This document shows positions 36,450 through 47,643 of a stretch of 64,000 nucleotides of DNA, in pieces (the first letter of the stretch is position 1; each line of letters begins with the position of its first letter). The notes under the pieces were generated by a model. It ran no database searches, was not told the DNA's origin, and saw only the letters and a program-made list of their open reading frames with translations. Position numbers and translations under genes: made by a program. The DNA lies in assembly GCF_001949145.1 (NCBI RefSeq), contig NW_019091416.1:2889390-2953389 (forward strand), read 5' to 3'. This DNA comes from Acanthaster planci (taxonomy: Eukaryota; Echinodermata; Asteroidea; Valvatida; Acanthasteridae).

Positions 36450-36935
36450 CTCCATATATCGCAACACAGGACATCTTCTTTCCAAAATAACATTAATTTT
36501 TCTGGTCCTAAAATATGGAATTCCTTAACTCCGTCTCTCAAAAGAATAAACTCATACGAAGGTTTAAACGCAAACTAAAGTGGCACATTTTGTAAATAGC
36601 ACGCCTTCAGATATATCCTGCATATTGATTTTTCCCATAGCCCTAATTCACATCATGTTTTTACAATCGCAACTTGTACATACTTTCTACTGTAACACAC
36701 CTTTCCTAATTTGTATTCGATTTTGTTTTTGTCTTTGTTGTTTGTTTTGTAGCATGTACCACGTGCTTTATAATTATGTGTAGTATTGTAGAATGGCAGG
36801 CCTTACACAAGCTTTTACGTTTTTGTTTTCAGGTCTTGTCTCCTTATCTAAACTCGATATTCTAATCTTTATATTTGTACATGTATACCTACTGTAATTT
36901 TATAACGCGAAGAGGAAATAATAATAAATTTTTAA
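36450..36935 (+). mobile_element. 3' end of a non-LTR retrotransposon (LINE), decayed
   Basis: From 36450 the frame reads through an NFSGPKIWNSLTPSLK segment. After a frameshift near 36561 it continues as FKRKLKWHIL with a stop at 36593-36595. This is the typical carboxyl end of ORF2 in CR1/L2/jockey-like LINEs (F-x-GPK-x-WNSLP..., then KLK-x-x-L). The following 340 bp contain TTTGTTGTTTGTTTTGT, a CAGGTCTTGTCTCCTT segment and an A/T-rich end with AATAATAAA, as in the 3' UTRs of such elements. The copy is 5'-truncated and frameshifted, so it is not active. Confidence 0.7.
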
Positions 36936-38934
36936 AATCTAAACAAAAGTGGTTGGGAACAAAAAATATTGAAAAACCCAACCGGCGTTTATATTTTGAA
37001 TACAGGAAAGCACCGACTGCTAAACACGACCAAAGCCTGGGAAACAGGGTACAATTACGGAATCACCCCTTAATGACACTTCCCACGGGTCTAATGACAA
37101 TGATCACATGATGCCCACTTTACCCTCGTCACTTAAAGAGTTACAAATTGCTGAGCGATTACCTGATCCCCATGGTATGTCACCTAGGAGCACCTCCGCT
37201 TCCCCCCCTCTCTCTCTCTCACCCTTTCCTTCCCCTCTCCTGGAGTCATGATCTAACGGCTGTTCCATGAAATATCAAAGTTCAAGTGCTCACACTTAGT
37301 CCTTCACAATTATCGTTGCAGCAGTTGAGGCACGAAAAGTCATCTAACAGTAATTTGGGAAGTAGCGGCTGTTAAGACGATAGGGCAATTTAATCATAAT
37401 GGTTGGCGATGGCTGTTAATGTTTTTGTTCTGAAACTCACATCGTTAACAGAATGGTCTTCTCCAGTGCTCAAGACAATGGCACTGTTGAAAATTCTTTA
37501 ACTCTTTATTCTTGAAAAGTGATACCCAAGTAACAAAATGCCGTGCTATTTTTGCATTGATAAGGTTCAGTATTTTGGTTTATGCAGTCAAACTGATGAT
37601 CTTTATTTTTTTCCAGTGCTATGGAAAATCATGGTTTTATGCTAAGCAAAAACATGATACCATTCTGCATTGTTGTTTCTCGTTTGTCCCGTTTTGTTTG
37701 CTGCGTGGTTTTGGGGGTGAGTAGTACATATTACTCGAGAATATTTTCATCACTTCCAGGACGTCGTCATCAGTTCCAGTAAGATTCGCGAAATCCAATC
37801 GTTTTGTTGAAAACAGGACAGTAAACAGCGGTAGGTTTTAATCCTAGAATCGTCTTGTTCAGTAAAAATGTTTAGTCGAACCTGAGCATCTAAGTACCCT
37901 AGTATCGCTGCCAATTACACTGTGGGTGGGACCTCACTGGAGTTTGTTTTACCCCTGGGGGAATGGTAACCCGCGATTCTCTCCTATAATTGCCGGCAAA
38001 AACTTCATCCACTTAATAGTTCGGGGACACTATGAGTTCTCAAAATTAGGTCAGCGCCAGTCGTTGTGTTTTGCACTAATTGAAGCGGCCCTGTTTTTCT
38101 TGCATGGGGCGAGGCTCGAATTCGTCCCACTGCCGGCTGCAGCATACCAGGACCATCTCCTCACCGAGACGTGGTGGGTCGATCGTCGCGATCACACGGT
38201 GTAAGGTGTCATCACGAGACGATGGCATCCCCCTTCACGGAATGCCCGGGCCTCGAATTCATTTCCTTCGGAAAATCATTCTTGCTTTAACTGTGCATGC
38301 TGTAGAATGCATTTTGAAGATCAAAGGGGACTCTTCGAAGCTTTGTCTTTTACTCTATTTCTGCACTCTCGCACAATCACAGTTGAAAAAAAAACCACAG
38401 CTACGATTTTGAATGATCCCATGTTCTTCGTCTTAACGTTTAATCAAACATTGTCAGGCTGTACATTACTTCATAATTTGATATACCAGGTGAGATATGG
38501 GACGGAGGGGTCCCCCCCTTTACCTGTCCAATCCCTATACACACTCGATACCATTGTTACCTAACGCGTCCCCTCTAGATGTCTGATTCCGATCAAGCAA
38601 TGACCAACACAAAGGGGGGGGTCCATACCTTGCTTCAAATGTAATTTGAAGTCTTTATAACTACATCTGTCGCGAGATGTTATTTATAGCAAACTGCTTC
38701 ATCAGCTGTCTCAGGACGCGACCGATCGTCAGATCGCCACGAATCGAGGAATTGTCTGAATGATCGCTTGACCGTCAATTAGCAACTCATATACAATAGC
38801 GGAGCAGTTATGAGAGAAAACCATACTCTAAGTGTGTTTTAAATGAACTATAAATTATTCAGAAATCGTCACAAATAATAGTTTCATGGTGATTATGAGA
38901 GAGGAGGGGGCTCGATCTGGAACGTTTGTAAAGC
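36936..38934. other. intergenic, no gene recognised
   Basis: No supported exon. A CT-rich simple tract (CCCCCCTCTCTCTCTCTC) lies at about 37204-37221. Confidence 0.4.
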
Positions 38935-39165
38935 CAGGGTCGAGAGAAGGATTTCAAGTGTGCCAGAACACGGCGGCTGGCGGCCCTGCGGCCACTGTGC
39001 GTTGCACCTGCGGCTAATTAAGAGCTGGCGCGTGTTGGTAATTGAGGTGAACATTAATGGTTTGCACTTGATGTCGGAAATACTGCTGGACGGGGCTCTG
39101 TGCCTGTGGAACGTTGTGGAAACAGTAGGCAAATGTTTTATTACAATGTTTGAATGAGTGTTTCA
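38935..39165. promoter_or_regulatory. candidate upstream enhancer-like block
   Basis: About 2 kb upstream of the homeobox gene start, this block packs CACCTG (E-box type), CTAATTAAG, GTAATTGAGG, CATTAATGG and TTTTATTAC into about 150 bp with a G/C-rich left part. Such clusters of homeodomain-type cores often mark developmental enhancers. This is inference from motif density only; a matching open frame on both strands shows no domain. Confidence 0.3.
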
Positions 39166-40019
39166 GCAAGGGACACTTCCATACTAACCTAACCCCTCTG
39201 CACCCTACAATCTCCACCCGGTGACGCAGTCTCTCGTAGGTTTCGTTGATCCAACCAAGGAAACGTAGGGGGTACCTTCAAAATCAGACCCCTCTTTTGG
39301 GATCAGAAAATTTAAAATCTTCTATGAACTAGCATTGATCCCCACTTACAAAGATTACCAGATGCCTGAAAGCTGCGAGTTTGTCATTGTTGGAATGTCT
39401 AGGAAGTCAGTTGTCGGGTCTTTTGGCAGATTTTGGGAGTCAAAAATGTGAAAATAGACCACTTTAAACAAGACTACACAACACTATGAAACTTCACATG
39501 AGAAGGAATTAAACACTCGAAATGCATAATATATTAAAATATAATATATAAGGGGCTTAATGCCATTTGACTGAAATATAATCATGGGCCTCCCTCCTTG
39601 CACATTCGTGGGCTTTAAGTGGTCAATGATTAATTTAATATGGTTCTCAGGAATGTGGTCGTTCCATGCTTGCGTTGCTGCAAGACGACTCTTTCATGTG
39701 AGAATGCATCGAGACATGCAATAGTTCCAAACGTAAAATACATATTACAAGAGAAGAAACACATAGGCAATGGTAGTAGTGGAGTGCTGTTTAGACAATT
39801 TGATTGACTGACAGCAACCGTAAAGAGAACGGTTGCATGGAAAAATCAACAAATTAATTATGTGGATGTTCCTTCTTAATACGTGATCTTTATGCCTCCA
39901 TATCTGACGATTAGGGGCTGATTGGATAGAGAGTTACACTTCCTAGCCACTTATGGCGCGAAATGAGTCAAGTCGCCTGCGTTGCTTACATATATAGCTG
40001 AAGTCCTACATTTTAATGT
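39166..40019. other. intergenic, no gene recognised
   Basis: No gene signal. An AT-only tract lies at about 39528-39550. Confidence 0.4.
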
Positions 40020-40105
40020 GATCGGACTGGGCCACACTCGGCTCTAAACATTTGAAGCCAAATAGCTGATTCTTGTGCTTAACAGTGGCACGGACGGGGA
40101 CCATT
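40020..40105 (-). repeat. possible third copy of dispersed repeat family 3
   Basis: Read on the - strand, the block GAATCAGCTATTTGGCTTC, with its flanks, resembles GAACAGCTGTTTGGGTTC at about 49202 and GAACAGCCATTTGGGTACC at about 63718. Similarity is limited to about 60 bp. Confidence 0.3.
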
Positions 40106-40867
40106 CGACAAGGGAGATGAATCGACCGGGTTGACGAGGGGAGGCTCGACCGGTCGGTGTGCTGTGGCAACGGTAGATCACCCCCCGTCTGTGGCGGTAC
40201 TGAAGTGGGTAGGGGCGGCCGCCACGCGAACAGCCTGCGCAAGAGATATTTTATCGGTTCTCCGTCTCGTGCCAGCCACTCGAGAGTGCCACTCCCCCCC
40301 CCGTTTGAGGATGGCTAGGGCTATTTTTTTCCGCTGCAACAAAAACGCTCCGAAATCACTTTCCTCGAGTCAGCGCTCACAATGTTATCTTATCGCTATC
40401 TCTTGAGCAAATGGCAAGTTGGGGAGAATCGACGTGTGCTCAGGGTTGTATAATATCCGTGGGGCCGTGTTATGACCCTGTACGCAGGTGACGGGGATCG
40501 CTATAATGACCGCGGCTTCTACGCGTCCCCTTCTTAAAATGTGCCCCCCAAATCCCGGCCACTTAACCCACTTTCCATGCTGAATGTTTCTCTGTTTGTT
40601 TACCCCACATTTCATGTTCATAGAATCGATCATTTAAACTCGTGAATGGCCCGCCGTAAAACAACATACGCGTCAACGAAGAGAATAATGTAACTTTTTT
40701 AATTGATTGATTTTTTTATGACTGATTTATTGTTTTGTACGTGTATGCCAGTTACATGTATAAGTGAAGCAATCAACTTTTCCTGCAAGCAGGAGTACTA
40801 TGCTTTACAGAAATACGATTACCCACGGATGTCGTCTGCGTTCAGTGTGGCTGTTTGCTTGCCGGAT

Positions 40868-41125
40868 TCTGATTGGTCAATGCAACTCGATATGCAGTGA
40901 AAGCTGCTCTGCTATTGGTCGTTTTCGCCTCCGGCGGGCACTCTCCCTCCTTGGGCACTCATTAACGAAGGGATCATAAATCAACTGGATTTAGAAGGGA
41001 AAAGTGCTAAAAGCCCACATCATTCCGTGTTATTAAGACAAAGCCGGCCGCACCTCGAAGCGATAACACCGAGAACTCCCCAAGAGCTTTTTTTCCCCCA
41101 GAGAGTTTTCAAGCTGACTTCAGAA
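40868..41125 (+). promoter_or_regulatory. putative promoter and 5' UTR of the homeobox gene
   Basis: Two ATTGG (reverse CCAAT) boxes stand at 40872-40876 and 40913-40917, 41 bp or about four helical turns apart and 210-250 bp upstream of the first ATG at 41126. Between them and the ATG lie a CATAAA element (40975-40980) and a frame that stays open back to a GTG. The exact transcription start cannot be read. Confidence 0.4.
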
Positions 41126-41258
41126 ATGATACACTCGGTTACCACGCAGCGACTGGGTTCGAAAACCCCCTTCTCGATTGAAAACATCCTTGGCCTTAGC
41201 GGGGAGAAACGGTCACTTGAAAAGTCGACGAGACACATCTGCGAGCACCCACTTGTAG
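41126..41258 (+). CDS. paired-class homeobox gene, UNC4/UNCX-like, coding exon 1
   Basis: This exon encodes residues 1-44 plus the first base of codon 45. The ATG at 41126 is chosen because it has a purine at -3 and is the only ATG before the motif; the frame stays open upstream, but only to a GTG. Residues 15-24 (PFSIENILGL) form an eh1/GEH-like motif, which in paired-class homeodomain proteins recruits Groucho-type co-repressors. The exon ends GTA-G before a consensus donor, GTGAGT, at 41259, phase 1. The splice phase matches exon 2 exactly, giving a spliced protein of about 265 residues. The product is a nuclear DNA-binding transcription factor, probably a repressor. An untranslated exon further upstream cannot be excluded. 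Confidence 0.75.
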
Positions 41259-43356
41259 GTGAGTCGGAAAAATGGCTGATTTAGTTAGGAATCGATTTAC
41301 TGATTCCACTCGATTGCAAACGTCATAGTGTTACGAGTTCGTGCGTGGACATCATTATCTTCTTGTTGACCCCGTATTTCAGTGTGGATTTAGAAAATGT
41401 TTCAACTTAGGTAAAAAAAAATTGTCCTTGTGTTCCTTATTCATTCTTGATGATTGATGTATTGTATGATTGGAAACCATGAGATAAGTAGGAGCTTTAC
41501 TTGGAGCATTCCCAAACAAAGATACTTAAAAAAAAAACTTGCATCAAAACTCAGGTATTCTTTACATCAGCGTTGCTAGATCAAATATCTAAACCGCGGT
41601 TGTCTGTCACTGACAACTACGCGCTTTTTAAGTGGTTTGTTTTCAGAATTACCAACCCCCACCTTTCTTTGCCAGATGAAGAGTCAATAAAATTGCAATT
41701 TTGGCCATCTTTCTTTTTTTTCCCTCAAACTTGTGATTTTGCTGCGGCAACGTGGAAAAAAAGGACAGAATTACAAAATGTACGGTTTTGGGCAGAAGTG
41801 ACATAGTTTCGTCCAAATGTTTCCCGTTTGTAGCCATCTTCCCGATTTAACAAGTACCAACCAACCAACCCAGGCAAAGTAATAGATGTCCTCTGTTCAG
41901 GGGTGGTGTTTCTTTTCCATTTTTTGTCTTGACACTGCCACCTTGAATAAATTCCGAAAGCCAAAAAATAAAAACGTGTGACACCATGTGAACTAAAACC
42001 AATACCACCTGCCGGGCGCTGATAGATTTTTCGTCTAGATTGTACTAATTTTGTGACTAAGTATTCCGCCTCTATGCTCTCGATTCTTTCTGCCAAGTAA
42101 CTGCAAAATTGCTAAGATTTCATCGTGGCTTTGTTAAGAAGAAAAGTACAAATTGCAAAATACCGGTTAAGAACTGATAGTTGAATCATAACACGACTGC
42201 CTTTATTTCAAAGTGAAGTTTCACACATTTATTGATACGAATATACCACCCTCTTGATGCCATTGGCTGTTATGATAATTGACACTAATTGGCCTTTGTC
42301 CAACCTTTAGGTTTTCAGAGTATAGCTTACGATTAATCATCATCTTGGAATGTTTCGAAAGTCATGAAAGTCATATCAAATACTGGTCTTCCTCCGGGGC
42401 ATATATTGGCTCGTTTACTGTCGGTATCATTCTGCTGTAAAGATCAAGATGTCAGCCACTCCTTACTTGTGTCATCTGAGATAATTAGTTGATCTTCAAT
42501 GGAAAGCAAGTTTGACGCACTCTTAGGTTATATTTCTTTGTAATCTTGGCGCAGGTCTCTGCTTTGATCAAAAGGTTTGTGGTACTAATTGACTTAACTA
42601 GAAATTATATTTATAATCATGTTGCACGTGCATCATCAGAGTAAACGACGATATTTGATCGTTACATTGTACATATTGCTCGTCTTCTTTGCATCACAGT
42701 GTGATGCTCTTGAGTTCCACACAACACGTGCAATGTACATATACTGCACTTGCTACATTGTTAATCCATGTTGACTGTTTTCTTTTAGTTTACGAACTCG
42801 CATGTGCTTTCATTCAGAGGTTCCAGAGAAAGGGCTATTGTTTTCAATTACTGACGAATAGTTACAAATTAATAATAATTATGCATCTTGGTGGAGCTAA
42901 AAAGGCACTTTCTATTGGCAAAGTACTTTGTTCTGTCTTCGTCGATTCTTCCAGCGTTCACTTTTGAAAAGCCTTACATACACACATTTAGCAGCTTGTA
43001 TAAGCAGGAAATAATGAACTCTTTTCTTTTGTCCTGAAGCCCTATAACTCAAAGCAAACACGCAACAAGCGGGTCCATGATTCTTCTTGGTACACTTATT
43101 GCGTATCTGGGTTAAAGCTATTCTTTCGAGTATTGTATCGAATTTGGGTTATGACACATTTTGCAGCTCTCCGAGCATTATCTCCATGATAAATTTGCTC
43201 CCTATATTGTCTGGCGTATTTGCGGTCTCGCCGCAACTCCCGCCAATTGTTGGTACCCTCTTGACCACAAAGGCGCGATAACAGCCCACAGCAGCCGCTT
43301 AACCAAAACAAAAAAAGAGACGAACTGTGTTGCTTCGGTTTTGTTCCACCCAACAG
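41259..43356 (+). other. intron 1 of the homeobox gene
   Basis: 2098 bp, donor GTGAGT, acceptor tract TTCGGTTTTGTTCCACCCAA before CAG. Motifs worth noting are GATAATTGACACTAATTGG followed by CCTTTGTCC (Sox-type) near 42272-42303. No nested gene is seen. Confidence 0.65.
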
Positions 43357-43538
43357 CAGGCGCGCATGGTCCCGGCACAGACGAGAAGCGCAAGCCCAGG
43401 CGCATGCGTGTCCGGACGAATTTCAGTGGCTGGCAACTGGAGGAGCTGGAGAGGGCGTTTGAGACGACACACTACCCAGACATCTTCATGAGGGAAGCTC
43501 TGGCCATGAGGTTGGACCTCATGGAAGCAAGGGTGCAG
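43357..43538 (+). CDS. paired-class homeobox gene, exon 2 (homeodomain residues 1-46)
   Basis: The 182-bp exon enters in phase 1 and leaves in phase 0, matching both neighbours. It encodes about 14 linker residues ([12 protein letters not shown]...) and homeodomain positions 1-46, with R5, F8, L16 and F20 as expected. The stretch [11 protein letters not shown] and the [17 protein letters not shown] helix 2 are, by family knowledge, closest to UNC4/UNCX. EARVQ precedes the donor GTTAGT at 43539. The intron between homeodomain positions 46 and 47 is the position common in paired-class genes. The acceptor is ambiguous: AACAGCAG allows starts at 43357 or 43360, and a further in-phase AG permits 43381. 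All keep the frame and change only the linker. Confidence 0.92.
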
Positions 43539-46500
43539 GTTAGTAGCTCCATAGTTGACCACCTAGGTCGAATTTCCTCGTGGTGGGGGTGGGGGGGAAT
43601 TTTTTTCGGAAAGTGGAGGCAAAACACATCTGAAGATTCTCAAGCTTTGTCAGATATGAAGCTAGTTAACTTTTCTTTCCTCTTTGAGGACTACAGGAAA
43701 TGAAATTATCCCCGTAAAGCGTCCATGTGAAATATCGAGCAAAGCGACTAAATGTGATTACATTCCTTCCCTGAAATAGCCAATAGTATCAAGGTATTAA
43801 CTGTAACTGGAACCTTTTAATTAAACGTCTTTGTCAAATCCTTCTTGTAACTTTGAACAATTTACCCGAAACGTGACCCCCTATTCTGATTCCATACAGT
43901 AAATTTCAAAGACGCTGGTGCAGCGTTCTTATTGCACATAAGCTGCAAAGTTGACTGGTTAAGTAAGAGGGAATTCGACTTTTAATCTGAAGAAGCTTTT
44001 AGGCCCCCCCAAAAAATGAAATCGTCAGAATTTGTTGTTGGTGACTCAGTATTATTACAAAGATCTGTTTCCTGTTTATTAATTAGAATTAAGAATTATA
44101 AAATGCAGTCATAAACTTTGACATTTTACATATCATGCACATGTAGTACAGTGATGAAAATAGGGGTTTCGTAAGTAACTTGTTATGCCATGAATTACCA
44201 TGGATAGCTTTTGGTGCTCACCATCATGCGATTATCGGTTAATTGGGAGAGGAATGTATCCGTACACAATGTGATATTTGTCCTCCAGAGTAACAGCTTA
44301 AAAAGATCCACCCTTCTGCGACACAAGCTCGCCCCGTGCCACGCACAAAATCAACCGTAATAAAAATCGCCCTGGCGGGTCATCACTTCATCGCGCCGCG
44401 CTTCCAACACGTGCGCGCCTCGCGCCTCTCGAGTTGTTTTCCCCCCCACCCCACCCCACCGTTTTGGCAAACCCGCTTCGTGGGTGCAATTTGGTTGCTT
44501 TTCCGGGGTTTTTTTGTGTTTTTTTTTTATGGCAGGGAACCGAAGCCAACCAACACTTGACGGCCCACTCCTAGGGGCGATCGGTCCCGCGAGAGCGTAA
44601 ATCAACCCCAGAAAATTGAATTAATCTGCGGTGAATTGCTGTAAAAATTACGAGCCTCTTTACAGGATACGCAGCCAGGAATATGAAGCCGCAGGTTTCC
44701 AACTGTTACGATACAGGAGAAGACAAAAAAAGGCTAGGCAATAAACCGGAGTTAATCGCTAACCGAATGAGGGGGATCGCAGGTGGCGAAATGGATACTC
44801 GTTCCCATGAATGTAGGACCGTCTCAGCGTCGAGTCATCATCTAAAAAAGTTCAGTCTTTAATGATATTAAAAAAAAAAACTAGACAAGGGGCACTTAGA
44901 GGTAAAGGTCTCGCTTGTGTTCGTCGGATCTGCAGTGGTAATCTTGTTTTATTGCTTCCATTAAACGCGCAGGTTATTTCTACCTTTACGCCTTCTTATA
45001 ACATAATGTGTTCGACAGGACGGGATCTTATAGAAGTAAAAACCTGGGAATAGCCTACATTTGACAGATCATTGCCGATGACAAACCGAGAACGTTATGA
45101 ACCCGTAAACATCGCAATTAAACGGTATTTATGAACGATTATAGATAGGAAGGTAACAAAAGATACTTTTTTCAATACAGAGCCAGAGGTGCCACATTCC
45201 TTATTAATATAATGATCAAAATAGCCTTTGAAGAGAGATGTATGTATACATTTAATATGTTCCCCCTTTCTGATGAGTATCTTTCTTTTTTCAGAGGTGT
45301 CATTTGTTTCTGATTGTGCTTCGCTTCTAAAATACCCATAACACGTCGTTTATACAACTCATGTTTTTGACTCTTTTTGTGCTTGTGGAGTGTATTATTG
45401 GAAAATCAAGTTCGGTTAAATTTAAAATTATTCCGTAAATTCCTGGTGAATGTAAAAAAATATGGATTTGCATCGTACGCAGAAAGTTCCGGGGACTACG
45501 TAGACTTTGTTGAGTATTCGGGACAAAATCTGCTAGCTTGATATTCACAACTCTTTAATTTCCTTTATGCACTAGTTGAAATCCAATTTAACCAAGGCCC
45601 ACTTATTTGTTTCTTTGATTATCACTTATGGGGGAAAAGGTTAATTGAGTGCCGAGGACTCTTTTTTTCTTCCAAACAGCTCATTTATTGAGCAGAATTT
45701 TTTTATATTTACCTCAGTAAAAAAAAAAACACACACACAAACAATTTTACTCCAGAACCATGCGGCACAGGGCTATCAATTATTAGTTGTGTTGCCACCT
45801 CTTTGAGATGACAAACACTCTTAATAGCTACGACTAGTTCTCCATTACTTGTTCAAACCAGAACGATCTAATAGGTTGGCGCACCCGATCAGTCAGAAAT
45901 GACGGCAAAATATGCAGCATGCCCTAAGAGCGGCCGTGACAGTGACAGATCGATTCTGGTCGGGAGAAGCGCATTCCGTCAACTCATTTTGGACGTCCAG
46001 CGAAGGGGTTTGTCTAGTCGTACCTAGCGGCGGACCCAGAACCGATTTTTCGGTGCTGTCAAAATGAATTTCGGAGATAAAAAGAGATTGGGATTTATGG
46101 CCTTCCTCAAGGCTAAGGCTAAGTTTTTAGGGCTTTTTACACGCTTTGGTTAGAAAGAAAACTAAATACTCTCCCCGATATTCACCTAAAACTCGTATTT
46201 TAAAAAGTCCTGATGGGGCATGACCTTCATTCGAAACAGATCCACCAATGATTATATCATTGTCAAAAGGGAATCCGAACATTTCCGTAAGGGGAGGGGG
46301 CGCTGAGCACCTCATAAAAAGGGGGGGGAGCAAAAATGGAGGGGGCCGAGTGTACGAGCGGGACCTATTTTTCCCATCTAGATGAAAAATGTCCGTCTTT
46401 AAAAGTTCTTAAATGGCCAGTTGTGAGCACAAGAAAGAAGCTAAAAGACAAGATACGCCCCGCTGCTGGCAATGTATACTTAGTGGTTATTATACGTCCG

Positions 46501-47160
46501 GCCAGCGTGACCATGTTTGAAAAGATACCCAGCTCTAAATTCGGCAGTTTGTGGAAAAGTTTAACAAACAGTTGGCAGATCCTGTTCTTTCCCCCAAAGA
46601 AGAACAAAGTTTTATCCTCATCATTGTCCCTTCTGTTATAACCTTTGATTCACGACGCTACGTGCTTTTAAATCGGCAGTAAATGTGTTTTCTTTTGGGG
46701 GAAAAAGAAGGGAAATAGGGGGGGGAAAGCCGGCTTGTTCATCTTGGCAATTCATGTGATAAATGCTTCTAATCGGCTGCTGATATTGCTTAAAGATTAC
46801 CCCTGAGTCTATAACACCTGCGCCTGCCGGCTACAATTACCTCCAAGAACCTACTAGGCTAATGACATCATCCCTTGTTCCTAACCCGAGTGTAATTCAC
46901 TTAACTCCGTTTACCAATGTCTCGGTTGTTTCTTAAGATGTATCTATCTATTACGGCAGCCAATCGCTAATACACTTCCCCCGCACTTGCCAATTTCCCC
47001 CCTTCTTTTTTTCTCTCTGTGTCCCGCGGTCTTTCCTCCCGCGCTTTTAATTTGCCCGATTCTGCGCCAATTTGTAAACAGCGCGGGCCGGGTCTCCGGC
47101 CGCATTCCTTCCGCGTCTTAGAGCCGGGCCGGTTAATGCAAACATTTTCTGCTTTTTCAG
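43539..47160 (+). other. intron 2 of the homeobox gene
   Basis: 3622 bp, donor GTTAGT, acceptor TTTTCTGCTTTTTCAG. The last 150 bp are notably GC-rich. A stretch at about 46750-46980 has TAATCGG, CAATTACC, CTAATGACATCA and GTAATTCACTTAA cores and could be regulatory. No other exon with a recognisable domain was found. Confidence 0.6.
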
Positions 47161-47643
47161 GTGTGGTTTCAGAACCGGCGGGCCAAGTGGCGCAAGCAGG
47201 AAAAGAGCGCAGGGGACGCGGGGAGGGAGAGTCGCCTCCTTGGCGGGGCTGGGAGCGTTGCCAAGCAGCCCACGAATCCGTCCACGCAGGCCACGGCCTT
47301 CATCAGTGGCAGACAGCAGATTACCACGGGCTGTCGTCAGAGCCCCCTCCTTCTCAAGACCCCATCCTCGTCCTCCCCGCTATCGACTCCCCCGTCGCCC
47401 TCTTCCTGTTCCTCCGGGAAGGGCCTGCCTTTCATCCACGTGGTGCCCCGGATCTTGCCGCCCATGGCCGCCCGGGGTTCTTTGTCCGGTGTCCTGGGAG
47501 ATCTGGTGCTGGACCGGAACCCGGAGAGCCGACGAAGCACCAGCATTGCAGCGCTCCGAGAGAGGGCGCGAGAGCATCAGGATAACCTACGCCTGGTGGG
47601 ATTTTCCCCTATTTTCTCGTCCCGCACACACAGTGCCACTTGA
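47161..47643 (+). CDS. paired-class homeobox gene, exon 3 (homeodomain helix 3 to stop, OAR-like motif)
   Basis: The exon opens with VWFQNRRAKWRKQE, homeodomain positions 47-60, with the invariant W48, F49, N51 and R53, and Q50. A Ser/Pro-rich linker follows (about residues 169-186, SSSSPLSTPPSPSSCSS). Near the C-terminus, about residues 229-248, RRSTSIAALRERAREH matches the OAR motif of paired-like proteins (usually S-SIAALRLKAKEH). The stop is at 47641-47643. The basic stretch that usually follows the UNCX homeodomain (KKGPGRPAHN in vertebrates and flies) is absent, and UNCX proteins are normally longer and not known for an OAR. KQE after helix 3 and the OAR recall SHOX-type proteins. It is therefore either a divergent UNC4 paralogue or an unnamed paired-like family. 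Confidence 0.92.
   Translation: MWFQNRRAKWRKQEKSAGDAGRESRLLGGAGSVAKQPTNPSTQATAFISGRQQITTGCRQSPLLLKTPSSSSPLSTPPSPSSCSSGKGLPFIHVVPRILPPMAARGSLSGVLGDLVLDRNPESRRSTSIAALRERAREHQDNLRLVGFSPIFSSRTHSAT

Noticed and set aside
41027-41125. GTG-initiated N-terminal extension of homeobox exon 1
   Set aside because: Animal genes rarely start at GTG; the ATG at 41126 lies in good context just before the eh1-like motif.
43161-43356. Open frame upstream of homeobox exon 2
   Set aside because: A clear pyrimidine tract and CAG acceptor at 43356 mark it as intron; the phase fits exon 1.
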